Shown one piece after another: positions 1 through 6,575 of a stretch of 9,295 nucleotides of DNA. Both the position numbers and the translations under genes were made by a program. Origin of the DNA: an uncultured Ruminococcus sp. (GTDB lineage Bacteria > Bacillota > Clostridia > Oscillospirales > CAG-272); NCBI GenBank assembly GCA_902796505.1, contig CADBPA010000074.1:1-9295 (forward strand), written 5' to 3'. Positions within the stretch are counted from its first letter, which is position 1, and every line of letters starts with the position of its first letter. The notes below the pieces were generated by a model. It made no database searches. It was not told where the DNA came from and saw only the letters and a program-made list of their open reading frames with translations.

Positions 1-9
1 GCTGTGGGA

Positions 10-1620
10 TCAGAGGATCATCAGCTTATGCACGCCGGAGAGCGACGCCGGGGTATCCGCCGCGCGAAGCTGCTCCTCGGTCAGTTTGTTCTCGGCGGCA
101 AGGCGGCGCAGGGGCTTTGCGTATCGCTTGGCAACGCTCCAGAGCGTATCCTCCCGTCCGGGGTAAAACACGCGGACGCCCTCAGCCGCTGTGGGCGCCG
201 AGGTGGTGATCGCCGCGAGGCGGCGCGCCGTCCGGTCTGCGACCGCGACCGTTTCGAGAAGGATATTCGCGTCAAAATAGACCTTTTCTTCATCCATCGT
301 CGTGCGCGCCTGATAGACGACGACGCGCGAAAGAATGCTTGCGTTATCCGGTATTTGACAATTAAACTTTACGTTTTCTTCAAAATCAAAGCTCTTTTTG
401 ATGGGGAAATACTCGATTCTGCCGTCCGGTAAAACGCGGTCGGCAAGCGTCGAAAAATCGATCTCGCCGCGGACGGTCGCCCGGCCGCCTTCCGCCTTCG
501 CCTCCCGGACTTTGGCGGCGGCGAAGGTGTAGATCACGCTGTCGGCGTCCTTTGCCGAAAGCTCTCCGCGCGCGGCGGAAAAGGCGAGGGATCGGTCGGT
601 CGCGTCGGCGCAGAGAAATTCGCTGTAGCCGAAGGACTCGTATTCCTCCTCGCTCGTCTTTTCGGCGGCGTAGGCGTCCACCGTGACGGAGGAGGCGAGG
701 TTATGCTCCGCCTCGGCGAAGAACTCCGCGACGGCGTTCAGCGTGATGACGGCGGTATCCGCCTTTTCGGGATCGGCGACCGCAGAGGCGACCGCGGAGG
801 TCAGGATCCCCTTCGCCATCGTCGGCTGCAGGTCCTCGGCGGCGGTTTCGTTCTGCGCGCCGGCGCCGAATTTTCCGTAGGGGAGCAGCTCCTCGAAGGG
901 GAGATCGTTCGCCACGGCGTAAGGCGCTTCGCCTCCGACGCGGATGATCGCCGTCATATCGATCGTTCCGGAAAGGAGAATGCCCTCCGGGGTGGCTCTT
1001 CTGCTCTCGATGCGCACGTTGCCGCCGGCGCCGAGGATCTCGACCGCGTCGGGGGAGATCCCCTCGATCCGCTGTGCCTCTCCGGCGTATTCCCTCTCGC
1101 CGCTTTCGGCGCGGACGACCTCGCGCGAGAGGATCTCTCTTCTCTGCTCTTCGAGATCTCCCGGCTCGCCGTCCCGCACGGCGGCGAGGTTTTTCTCCTC
1201 CGAGAGCAGGATGTTCGCCGTCACGCCGGCGCGCAGGTTGACCTTTCTCGGTCCGGACGGACGGATCGACCAGCCGCTGACGTAAACGTCGGCAAACGCG
1301 GCGGAGGTATTCTCCGGCACCGGGACGGTGATCTCGTATCCGGTGGTGAACTCGGCTTCGGAGAGCCGGTCCTCGGCGTCGAGATAGAGCATCTGATAGA
1401 CGACCGTCCCGGTGAAGCTCGCCTCACCGCCGCCCATATAGCTTCCGCTCGGAACGGCGCGCGCCGTATCCATCAGCACGCGCTTGATCTCGCCCTTGTA
1501 GTCCGGCAGGATCTGCTCGCCGGTACTTTCCGCCCCCGCCACGAGCGCCCGGGTGACCGCCATGCGGTCACGGTTTTCCTCTCTTCTGTTTTCGCTTGTA
1601 AATTCTGCGCCTGTTTCCAT
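10..1620 (-). CDS. SPOCS (DUF3794) and LysM domain protein, SipL-like
   Basis: About 536 residues. The N-terminal half holds SPOCS/DUF3794-like segments (around residues 25-120 and 165-280, with another around 315-440), β-rich modules with the pattern G-E-I-K-R-V-L followed by G-T-V-x-Y-Q-M-L-Y. The last 45-50 residues resemble a LysM repeat: V-F-Y-P-G-R-E-D-T-L-W-S-V-A-K-R-Y, then A-E-N-K-L, ending H-K-L-M-I-L. This SPOCS-then-LysM layout is that of clostridial SipL, whose LysM domain binds SpoIVA in spore-coat assembly, so a spore-envelope role is inferred. Many Clostridia carry several such paralogues, so identity with SipL itself is not claimed. The frame is open to a GTG at 1624-1626, but the GGGAGG Shine-Dalgarno would then be one base away. 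The ATG at 1618-1620 gives a 7-base spacing and was chosen. No signal peptide or membrane segment is visible. No clear sigma-A promoter was found upstream. Confidence 0.85.
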   Translation of the reverse strand: METGAEFTSENRREENRDRMAVTRALVAGAESTGEQILPDYKGEIKRVLMDTARAVPSGSYMGGGEASFTGTVVYQMLYLDAEDRLSEAEFTTGYEITVPVPENTSAAFADVYVSGWSIRPSGPRKVNLRAGVTANILLSEEKNLAAVRDGEPGDLEEQRREILSREVVRAESGEREYAGEAQRIEGISPDAVEILGAGGNVRIESRRATPEGILLSGTIDMTAIIRVGGEAPYAVANDLPFEELLPYGKFGAGAQNETAAEDLQPTMAKGILTSAVASAVADPEKADTAVITLNAVAEFFAEAEHNLASSVTVDAYAAEKTSEEEYESFGYSEFLCADATDRSLAFSAARGELSAKDADSVIYTFAAAKVREAKAEGGRATVRGEIDFSTLADRVLPDGRIEYFPIKKSFDFEENVKFNCQIPDNASILSRVVVYQARTTMDEEKVYFDANILLETVAVADRTARRLAAITTSAPTAAEGVRVFYPGREDTLWSVAKRYAKPLRRLAAENKLTEEQLRAADTPASLSGVHKLMIL

Positions 1621-1626
1621 AAACAC

Positions 1627-1746
1627 GCCTCCCGATCAATTTGCTACCAACCTATGCGGAGCATTCCCGGTTCAGAACGGCAGGACGAAATTTTTCGCAA
1701 AACGGCGGAGCGCAAAACGGCAGAGCGTAAAACGGCAAGCGTAAAA
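1627..1746. other. intergenic region upstream of the SPOCS gene
   Basis: This gap between the SPOCS/LysM gene and the QueG-like gene holds the GGGAGG Shine-Dalgarno of the former (minus strand), a run of 15-bp repeats and a small palindrome GTTCAGAAC at 1670-1678. No convincing -35/-10 pair of the sigma-A type is visible on the minus strand. A CATAGGTT on the minus strand vaguely recalls a sporulation sigma -10 but lacks a partner, so the promoter is unresolved. Confidence 0.4.
1696..1746. repeat. short tandem repeat, about 15-bp unit
   Basis: Three imperfect copies in a row: CGCAAAACGGCGGAG (1696-1710), CGCAAAACGGCAGAG (1711-1725) and CGTAAAACGGCAAG (1726-1739), then a partial CGTAAAA (1740-1746). 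The unit lies in the non-coding gap and abuts the T-tract of the upstream gene's terminator. The reading frame across it encodes nothing convincing, so it looks like slippage-generated spacer. Confidence 0.8.
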
Positions 1747-1775
1747 AGAAAGAAGGCCGTATCAGCCTTCCTTCT
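1743..1775 (-). terminator. intrinsic terminator of the QueG-like gene, overlapping its stop codon
   Basis: Read on the minus strand, GAAGGC and GCCTTC form a 6-bp stem (1765-1770 with 1752-1757) around a 7-base loop. After one mismatch the stem extends by four more pairs (1772-1775 with 1747-1750). It is followed by TTTCTTTTT. The TGA stop of the coding sequence (1762-1764) lies inside the loop, so the last codons form the hairpin's 5' arm. Confidence 0.7.
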
Positions 1776-2577
1776 CCTCTAAAATATCGAGATTGCGCTC
1801 GACCGTCCGCCGCCCCCGCCAGGCGAACGCGCGCCGGGAAAACGCCGCCTTATCAAGCGAATCGAGAAAAGCGCGGTCGAGGTTTTCCACGCGCTCGCGG
1901 TAGAAAAAGGCGAGCGGCGTCGGTTTCGGGTTTTTGTTATGCGGACAGCAGGTCTGGCAGAGGTCGCAGCCCCACGCGGTATGAAAGCGGCGCATCAGCG
2001 CCTTTTCCTCTTCGTCGAGCTCGCCCTTGCGCTGGGTGATCGCCGAAAGGCAGTCGCTCCCCTCGCCGCGCAGGATCCCGGTCGGGCAAGCGCGCCGGCA
2101 GGCGCCGCAATGCTCGCAGAATCGCTTCCCGGAAGGCTCTCCCGCGCCGATCGCCTCGGGGGGAACGTCGGTGATCACGTCGGCGATGAAAACGTAGCTG
2201 CCGTACTCCGGATTCAGGATCAGCCCGTTGTCGCCGAGGACGCCGAGCCCTGCGCGCAGAGCGGCGTCGCACTCATCGAGGGGGGAATGGTCGCCGTAGC
2301 CCTTCGAGCGCGCGCCGGGGAAGAGCGATTCGAGGCGGGCGCAGAGCTTCGCCGTCAGCTCGCGGATCAGAAGATGATAGTCGAGCGAGGCGGCGTATCG
2401 GGAGAGATTGCCGGTCTCGCCCGCGTAATAAGGCAATAGGAAGAGAATGACCGTCCGCGCCGTGAAGTCCTCGCGCTCCATGATGGCGGGATTCGTCACG
2501 CGGAGGGCGGTGTACGGCAGGGCGGCGTAGTGGCCGATCTTCTCCTCTTCAAAAAATTTTTCCAGTTCCGCTTTCAT
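1762..2577 (-). CDS. epoxyqueuosine reductase-like double [4Fe-4S] protein (QueG family, short form)
   Basis: 271 residues. QueG reduces epoxyqueuosine to queuosine in tRNA using cobalamin and two [4Fe-4S] clusters. Visible hallmarks are an N-terminal DUF1730-like region, the core D-H-S-P-L-D-E followed by A-G-L-G-V-L-G-D-N-G (matching the family's D-x-x-P and G-L-G-x-x-G-K-x-x), the ferredoxin-type motif C-E-H-C-G-A-C-R-R-A-C-P-T-G, and a second cysteine cluster C-D-L-C-Q-T-C-C-P-H-N. The family's G-K is G-D here. The C-terminal R-A-F-A-W-R-G-R-R-T-V-E-R-N-L matches the R-G...R-N-L tail before the HEAT-like domain of full-length QueG (about 350-380 residues), which is absent. The ATG at 2577 has an AGGAGG site about 5 bases upstream. 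The frame stays open far upstream, but that stretch is antisense to plsY. It has its own promoter and terminator. The short form may act on queuosine or be a paralogue with another substrate. Confidence 0.8.
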   Translation of the reverse strand: MKAELEKFFEEEKIGHYAALPYTALRVTNPAIMEREDFTARTVILFLLPYYAGETGNLSRYAASLDYHLLIRELTAKLCARLESLFPGARSKGYGDHSPLDECDAALRAGLGVLGDNGLILNPEYGSYVFIADVITDVPPEAIGAGEPSGKRFCEHCGACRRACPTGILRGEGSDCLSAITQRKGELDEEEKALMRRFHTAWGCDLCQTCCPHNKNPKPTPLAFFYRERVENLDRAFLDSLDKAAFSRRAFAWRGRRTVERNLDILEEKEG

Positions 2578-2605
2578 GGGATCCTCCTTTCCCCTTCCGC
2601 ATACG

Positions 2606-2634
2606 ATTATAACGCATCCGCGCAAAAAATGCAA
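2606..2634 (-). promoter_or_regulatory. sigma-A promoter for the QueG-like gene
   Basis: On the minus strand, TTGCAT (2629-2634) and a perfect TATAAT (2606-2611) are separated by 17 bases. The -10 lies about 30 bases upstream of the ATG, giving a short leader that carries the AGGAGG Shine-Dalgarno. Confidence 0.8.
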
Positions 2635-2642
2635 GATATTTC

Positions 2643-2671
2643 TTGACTTATGCGCAGTTTTCGTATATAAT
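2643..2671 (+). promoter_or_regulatory. sigma-A promoter for the plsY cluster
   Basis: TTGACT (2643-2648) and a perfect TATAAT (2666-2671) are separated by 17 bases. The ATG of plsY follows 35 bases later, preceded by GGAGGG (2695-2700) at 6-base spacing. This is the only strong plus-strand promoter seen before the five-gene cluster. Confidence 0.85.
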
Positions 2672-2706
2672 AAGATAAGAATATCCAAGACTACGGAGGG
2701 TAGATT

Positions 2707-3462
2707 ATGTTTGATCTGAACGACGGAGGTCTGCTGAAGCTTCTGACGGCAAGCGCCGGGAGCGAGACGGCCTCGGTTTTCTGTTATATTCTCGTGTTCG
2801 GCGTGATCGTCGTCGCCTCGTATCTGCTCGGCAGTATCAACACGGCGATCCTCGTCTCGCGCCTGCGCCATCACGACGACATCCGCAAGTACGGCAGCGG
2901 AAACGCCGGGCTGACCAATATGTACCGCACCTACGGCAAGGTCTCCGCGCTTCTGACGCTGGCCGGCGATATGCTCAAAACGATCCTCGCCCTCGTCATC
3001 GGCGGGATCGGGACCGGCTTTATGTACCTGCCCGGTGCGATCAGTATCAGCCCCGGATGCTATCTTGCAGGTCTCTTCTGCGTGATCGGGCATATCTTCC
3101 CGGTGTTCAGCAAATTCCGCGGCGGAAAAGGCGTTCTCGCAACGGCGACCGTCGGGCTTTGCCTCTCCCCCCTCATCGCGCTCTTTCTCTTCGCCATCTT
3201 CTGCGCGGTCCTCGCCATCTCGAAATACGTCTCGCTCGGATCGGTCTCGGTCGCGATCCTTTACCCGATCTCGATCAAGGGAATGCTCGCGCTCCTCGGA
3301 CTGCCGATGCCCTTCCCCGTTGCGATCTCCGCGATCCTGATGGCGCTGATGATTCTCGGAAAGCATCTGCCGAATCTGAAGCGGATCGGTGAGCGGACCG
3401 AGAACAAATTCTCCTTCAAAAAGAAGAAAACGGAGGAGGAAAGTACGAAAAATGACAACTGA
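2707..3462 (+). CDS. plsY: glycerol-3-phosphate acyltransferase PlsY
   Basis: PlsY is an integral membrane enzyme that transfers the acyl group of acyl-phosphate to glycerol-3-phosphate, the first step of phospholipid synthesis in most Gram-positive bacteria. The family signatures are clear: Y-L-L-G-S-I-N-T-A at the start of the core, G-S-G-N-A-G-L-T-N, G-H-I-F-P-V-F-S-K-F-R-G-G-K-G-V and S-K-Y-V-S-L-G-S, set in several hydrophobic segments. At 251 residues it is longer than the usual roughly 200. The extra length is a leader of about 35 residues with part of a hydrophobic stretch, and a lysine/glutamate-rich tail (around 230-251). The ATG is supported by GGAGGG at 6-base spacing and a strong promoter. 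The stop overlaps the next start by 11 bases, indicating co-transcription and translational coupling. Confidence 0.95.
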   Translation: MFDLNDGGLLKLLTASAGSETASVFCYILVFGVIVVASYLLGSINTAILVSRLRHHDDIRKYGSGNAGLTNMYRTYGKVSALLTLAGDMLKTILALVIGGIGTGFMYLPGAISISPGCYLAGLFCVIGHIFPVFSKFRGGKGVLATATVGLCLSPLIALFLFAIFCAVLAISKYVSLGSVSVAILYPISIKGMLALLGLPMPFPVAISAILMALMILGKHLPNLKRIGERTENKFSFKKKKTEEESTKNDN

Positions 3463-4633
3463 AGTTTCCTTTTTCGACCTGATCTCGCTGAGTTATCAGA
3501 AAGAATGCCTCAAAAAACTGATCTTCTCGCAGCCGAAAGAGAAGAAAAACGCCGAGGTACTGAAGGTCTCGGGAAGGCTCTGCGCGCACCGTGGGCAGAA
3601 GCTGCTCGCGCTCGAATATACCCTTCGCGGCGACACGGTCGCCCAGCGCAATCTGCGCTCCGGGGAGGAGATCCTTTGCGAGGCGCGCACGCTTGCCGAA
3701 AGTTTCTCGCAGATCGATCTTCTGACGACGGCGGGCGACGCCGAGCTGCGCAGGACCAAGAGCGGAAAGCTCGCCGCCCTCGGCGTGGACAAGCTTTGGC
3801 GTAAACTCTCCGGGGAAGAGAGCGTCGCCTCCGCGGCGTTCGACCGGCTGGAAAACGAAAAGCGCCGCATCCTCACCGGAGGGGAGGATTTTCTCATCCG
3901 CCTCGGCGTCAGCGACGCGGGCGGCCGCGTTCACGACAAAAAGCAGGGGAAATTCCGCCAGATCAACCGTTTTCTCGAATATCTCGAAGAGGTTTACCCC
4001 GCGCTCCCGGAGGAGGGCAGGCTGACGGTGTACGACCTCTGCTGCGGAAAAAGTTATCTCAGTTTCGCCGTCTATTACTACCTGACCGCGCGGAAAGGGC
4101 GCGAGGTCGATATGCTCTGCATGGACCTGAAGCAGGACGTCATCCGCTTCTGCGAGGGAGAAGCGCGGGCGCTCGGTTACACCGGAATGCGCTTTGAGAC
4201 CGGGGACGTGCGGACGGTTTCGGGAAGCCCCGATCTCGTCGTTTCGCTGCACGCCTGCGATCTTGCGACCGATATCGTTCTCGACGCGGCGACAAGCCTC
4301 GGCGCGAAGGTCATTCTCTCCACTCCCTGCTGCCACCGGTATCTGAACGGCAGAGTCAGAGCCGAGCAGCTCTCCTTCGTCACCCGCTATCCGCAGCTCT
4401 CGAACAAGCTCTGCGAGGCGCTGACCGACGGGCTTCGCCTGCTCCGGCTCAAAGCGGCGGGCTACGACGTTTCGGCGACCGAGCTGGTCGATCCGGAGGA
4501 CACCCCGAAAAATACGCTTCTGCGCGCGATCAAGCGGCGCGAGCGCGACGAGCAGGCGGCAAAAGAGTACGAGCGCACGCTGAGATTCCTTCTCGGCGAC
4601 GGCGCGGAAAATTATCTCGCCGAGATCCGCTGA
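3452..4633 (+). CDS. SAM-dependent methyltransferase, Methyltransf_32-type (METTL25-like fold family)
   Basis: 393 residues. The catalytic half begins near residue 190 with a glycine-rich SAM site, V-Y-D-L-C-C-G-K-S-Y-L-S-F (193-205). An acidic residue follows in strand 2 (M-C/M-D-L-K region, about 222-227), then L-H-A-C-D-L-A-T-D (266-274) and S-T-P-C-C-H (290-295), with a late D-P-E-D-T-P-K-N-T-L-L-R-A-I segment (347-360). The D-x-C-C-G-K, H-A-C-D-x-A-T-D and P-C-C-H set is characteristic of the Methyltransf_32 group; its bacterial members have no substrate known to me. The N-terminal 170 residues are mixed α/β and unrecognised; they could bind the substrate. The start at 3452 overlaps the end of plsY and is served by GGAGGA (3435-3440) about 11 bases upstream. 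Lying between plsY and tsaE, a tRNA or rRNA target is possible but unproven. Confidence 0.85.
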   Translation: MTTEVSFFDLISLSYQKECLKKLIFSQPKEKKNAEVLKVSGRLCAHRGQKLLALEYTLRGDTVAQRNLRSGEEILCEARTLAESFSQIDLLTTAGDAELRRTKSGKLAALGVDKLWRKLSGEESVASAAFDRLENEKRRILTGGEDFLIRLGVSDAGGRVHDKKQGKFRQINRFLEYLEEVYPALPEEGRLTVYDLCCGKSYLSFAVYYYLTARKGREVDMLCMDLKQDVIRFCEGEARALGYTGMRFETGDVRTVSGSPDLVVSLHACDLATDIVLDAATSLGAKVILSTPCCHRYLNGRVRAEQLSFVTRYPQLSNKLCEALTDGLRLLRLKAAGYDVSATELVDPEDTPKNTLLRAIKRRERDEQAAKEYERTLRFLLGDGAENYLAEIR

Positions 4634-4664
4634 GAATAAAAAAGACAAGAAAGGTTTACAAAAT

Positions 4665-5174
4665 ATGCGCTATACCTGCCGGACGAACTCGACCGACGAG
4701 ACGGTGGAGCTCGGAAAAAAGATCGCCCTGATCCTGAAGGACGTCTGTCCGCGAGGATGCTTTCTCTCGCTTTACGGCGAGATGGGCGTCGGCAAGACGG
4801 CGTTTGTGCGGGGCTTTGCCTCGGCGTTCGGCGTCAGAGGCGTGAAAAGCCCGACCTACACGATGGTGAACGAATACAGGAGTCCGGACGGCGTGAAGAT
4901 CTTTCATTTCGACCTTTACCGCATCGAGAGCGAAGAGGACCTCTGCTCGATCGGGTTTGACGATTATCTCGGGCAGGAGGGATACTGCCTTGCCGAATGG
5001 TCGGAGAACGTGGAGTCCGCCCTGCCAAGCGACCGCCTGCGGATCACGATCGGGCGGCTGCCGGAGAACGAGGAGGCGCGCTCGGTCGCGCTTGATCTTC
5101 CGGATGGGCTTGCGGACGCGTTCGCCGGGCTCTTCCTCACCGAAACTCCCCGAAAGGAGACGCAACCGATATGA
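4665..5174 (+). CDS. tsaE: tRNA t6A37 threonylcarbamoyl biosynthesis ATPase TsaE
   Basis: TsaE is the ATPase that works with TsaB and TsaD to put threonylcarbamoyl on A37 of ANN-decoding tRNAs. The 169-residue protein is of ordinary length and carries the Walker A motif G-E-M-G-V-G-K-T (38-45), the family motif S-P-T-Y-T-M-V-N-E-Y (62-71), H-F-D-L-Y-R-I (81-87) and the E-W-S-E-N segment (111-115) equivalent to the conserved E-W-P/S-E. The ATG at 4665 has AAGAAAGG ending about 10 bases upstream. It lies 31 bases after the methyltransferase gene and overlaps tsaB by four bases (ATGA). Confidence 0.95.
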   Translation: MRYTCRTNSTDETVELGKKIALILKDVCPRGCFLSLYGEMGVGKTAFVRGFASAFGVRGVKSPTYTMVNEYRSPDGVKIFHFDLYRIESEEDLCSIGFDDYLGQEGYCLAEWSENVESALPSDRLRITIGRLPENEEARSVALDLPDGLADAFAGLFLTETPRKETQPI

Positions 5175-5905
5175 TCACACTTGCTTTTGATTCGACCGCG
5201 AAGATCGCCTCCGCCGCCGTCTGCGACGGGGAACGCGTCCTTGCGCTTTATTCGATCGACAACGGGCTGACGCAGTCCGAGCTGCTTCTGCCGATGGCGG
5301 AGAATATGCTGCACGCCCTGCATCTCTCCTTTGCCGACGTGGAGCTGCTCGCCTGCTCGGTCGGTCCGGGATCCTTCACCGGCGTGCGCATCGGAGCGGC
5401 GCTGGTCAAAGGGATCGCCTTCGGCAGAGATCTTCCCTGCGCCCCGGTCTCGACTCTGGAGGCGCTCGCCGAAAATCTCGCGGGGCTTCCGGGGCTGATC
5501 GTCCCGGTCATGGACGCGCGCCGGGATCAGTTCTACACCGCGCTTTTCTCCTCCTCCGACGGCGGACTTCACCGCATCACCGGGGACGACGCGCTTTCCG
5601 CCGACGCGCTGGCGGAGCTTCTGAAAGGATATCCCGATCGCCCGATCTATCTGGTCGGCGACGGATACGCGAGCGCGAAGGCCGCGCTTGCCGCCCGCGG
5701 GATCGCCGCGGAAGAAACGCCGAGGCTTCTGCGCGAAGAGAACGCCGCCTCGGTCGCCCTTGTCGGGCAGCGGATGCTTGCCGCCGGGAAATGCGTATCC
5801 GACCGCGATCTTTTCCCGACCTACCTGCGTATGCCCCAAGCCGAGCGCGAACGGCTCGAACGGCTGAAAGAGGAGAACGAGAAGGCGCTCTCCGGAAAAG
5901 GCTGA
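5171..5905 (+). CDS. tsaB: tRNA t6A37 biosynthesis protein TsaB
   Basis: TsaB is the non-catalytic ASKHA-fold scaffold that pairs with TsaD in threonylcarbamoyl-adenosine (t6A37) synthesis. The 244-residue sequence opens with I-T-L-A-F-D-S-T and has the diagnostic G-P-G-S-F-T-G-V-R-I-G (65-75), then K-G-I-A-F-G (80-85) and a V-M-D-A-R-R-D-Q-F-Y-T-A segment. The C-terminus has the usual P-x-Y-L-R-like end (F-P-T-Y-L-R) followed by a charged helix. The start codon is embedded in the tsaE stop (ATGA) with AAAGGAGA upstream, so the two are translationally coupled. The usual H-S-E is Q-S-E here (T-Q-S-E-L-L-L-P), a mild deviation. The rimI and tsaD genes that often follow in Firmicutes are absent; the next gene is rpiB. 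Confidence 0.95.
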   Translation: MITLAFDSTAKIASAAVCDGERVLALYSIDNGLTQSELLLPMAENMLHALHLSFADVELLACSVGPGSFTGVRIGAALVKGIAFGRDLPCAPVSTLEALAENLAGLPGLIVPVMDARRDQFYTALFSSSDGGLHRITGDDALSADALAELLKGYPDRPIYLVGDGYASAKAALAARGIAAEETPRLLREENAASVALVGQRMLAAGKCVSDRDLFPTYLRMPQAERERLERLKEENEKALSGKG

Positions 5906-5967
5906 ATCGGAGACCGCCGCGGATCTTTACCGGAAAGAGGGCGTTTTGCTCATATTTGTTTTCATTT

Positions 5968-5984
5968 TGCGCCATATCGGCGCA
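5968..5984 (+). other. small hairpin between tsaB and rpiB
   Basis: TGCGCC and GGCGCA pair around a 5-base loop (ATATC), 62 bases after the tsaB stop and 20 bases before the rpiB ATG. It is not followed by a T-tract, so it is not a good intrinsic terminator. It could be an attenuator, an mRNA processing or stability element, or chance. No convincing promoter was found in the 99-bp gap. Confidence 0.4.
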
Positions 5985-6004
5985 TTCAACCAGGGGAGAA
6001 TATC

Positions 6005-6469
6005 ATGAAAAGAAGAATCAAAATCGGAGCGGACAGCGCGGGGTTTCCGCTCAAAGAAGAAGTGATCGCGCATCTACACGAGCTCGGATACGAGGTCGAG
6101 GACTTCGGGACCGACTCGACCGCCTCCTGCCATTATCCGATCTTCGCCTCCCGCGTTTGCGAGGCGGTGCAGAAGGACCTTGACGGCAGTTTCGGCATCC
6201 TGATCTGCGGCACCGGCATCGGCATGAGTATCTGCGCGAACAAGCATCGCGGCATCCGTGCGGCGCTCTGCTCGGACACCTATTCGGCAAAAATGACCCG
6301 CCGCCACAACGACGCAAACGTTCTCTGTCTGGGCGCACGCGTGATCGGCTCCTGCCTTGCCATGGACATCGTGGACGCTTTTCTCGAAAACGAATTTGAG
6401 GGCGGCCGGCACGCGACGCGCGTCGCCATGATCGAGGAGATCGAAAAGAAGGAGATCGAAAAGAAATAG
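6005..6469 (+). CDS. rpiB: RpiB/LacAB-family sugar-phosphate isomerase
   Basis: RpiB interconverts ribose-5-phosphate and ribulose-5-phosphate. The 154-residue protein keeps the family signature: G-A-D-S-A-G-F-x-L-K at the N-terminus, Cys68 in I-C-G-T-G-I-G (the catalytic-base position), A-N-K (78-80), R-H-N-D-A-N-V-L with His101 (ring-opening position) and F-E-G-G-R-H near the C-terminus (131-136). The first motif reads D10-S11 where typical RpiB has Asp-His, and that His is thought to contact the phosphate. This substitution is shared, as far as I recall, with erythrose/erythrulose-phosphate isomerase relatives, so the true substrate may be another aldose phosphate. The region around residues 42-55 (H-Y-P-I-F) also recalls LacB. 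The ATG is preceded by AGGGGAG at 6-base spacing. The last ten codons contain a perfect 15-bp tandem repeat. Confidence 0.88.
   Translation: MKRRIKIGADSAGFPLKEEVIAHLHELGYEVEDFGTDSTASCHYPIFASRVCEAVQKDLDGSFGILICGTGIGMSICANKHRGIRAALCSDTYSAKMTRRHNDANVLCLGARVIGSCLAMDIVDAFLENEFEGGRHATRVAMIEEIEKKEIEKK
6436..6465 (+). repeat. perfect 15-bp tandem duplication inside the rpiB 3' end
   Basis: GGAGATCGAAAAGAA occurs at 6436-6450 and again at 6451-6465. The unit is a multiple of three and stays in frame, giving the repeated E-I-E-K-K at the C-terminus of RpiB, just before the TAG stop. Confidence 0.9.
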
Positions 6470-6575
6470 CTCTGCCGCGGCAAAGGGATACTCCCTAAAA
6501 AATCTCTCTGCGGAAAGCCTTCCCTAGGCGAATCTGGCGGACGAGTCTTTCATGGGAAAGTCTCCGAAATGCGAT

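Noticed and set aside
703..1782. Long plus-strand open frame (359 codons) opposite the SPOCS/LysM gene
   Set aside because: It is antisense to a gene with clear domains, is Arg/Gly/Asp-rich as expected from the complement of GC-rich codons, and has no ribosome site or recognisable domain.
2578..3366. N-terminal extension of the QueG-like frame by 263 codons
   Set aside because: It lies antisense to plsY and crosses two strong promoters; the ATG at 2577 has an ideal AGGAGG site and the family homology begins there.
3416..4648. Minus-strand open frame of 410 codons opposite the methyltransferase
   Set aside because: Shadow of GC-rich codon bias; no domain, and the plus-strand gene has clear motifs and operon overlaps.
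6544..6563. AGTCTTTC...GAAAGTCT motif after rpiB
   Set aside because: Only five bases pair as a true inverted repeat; the rest is mirror symmetry, and no site type fits.
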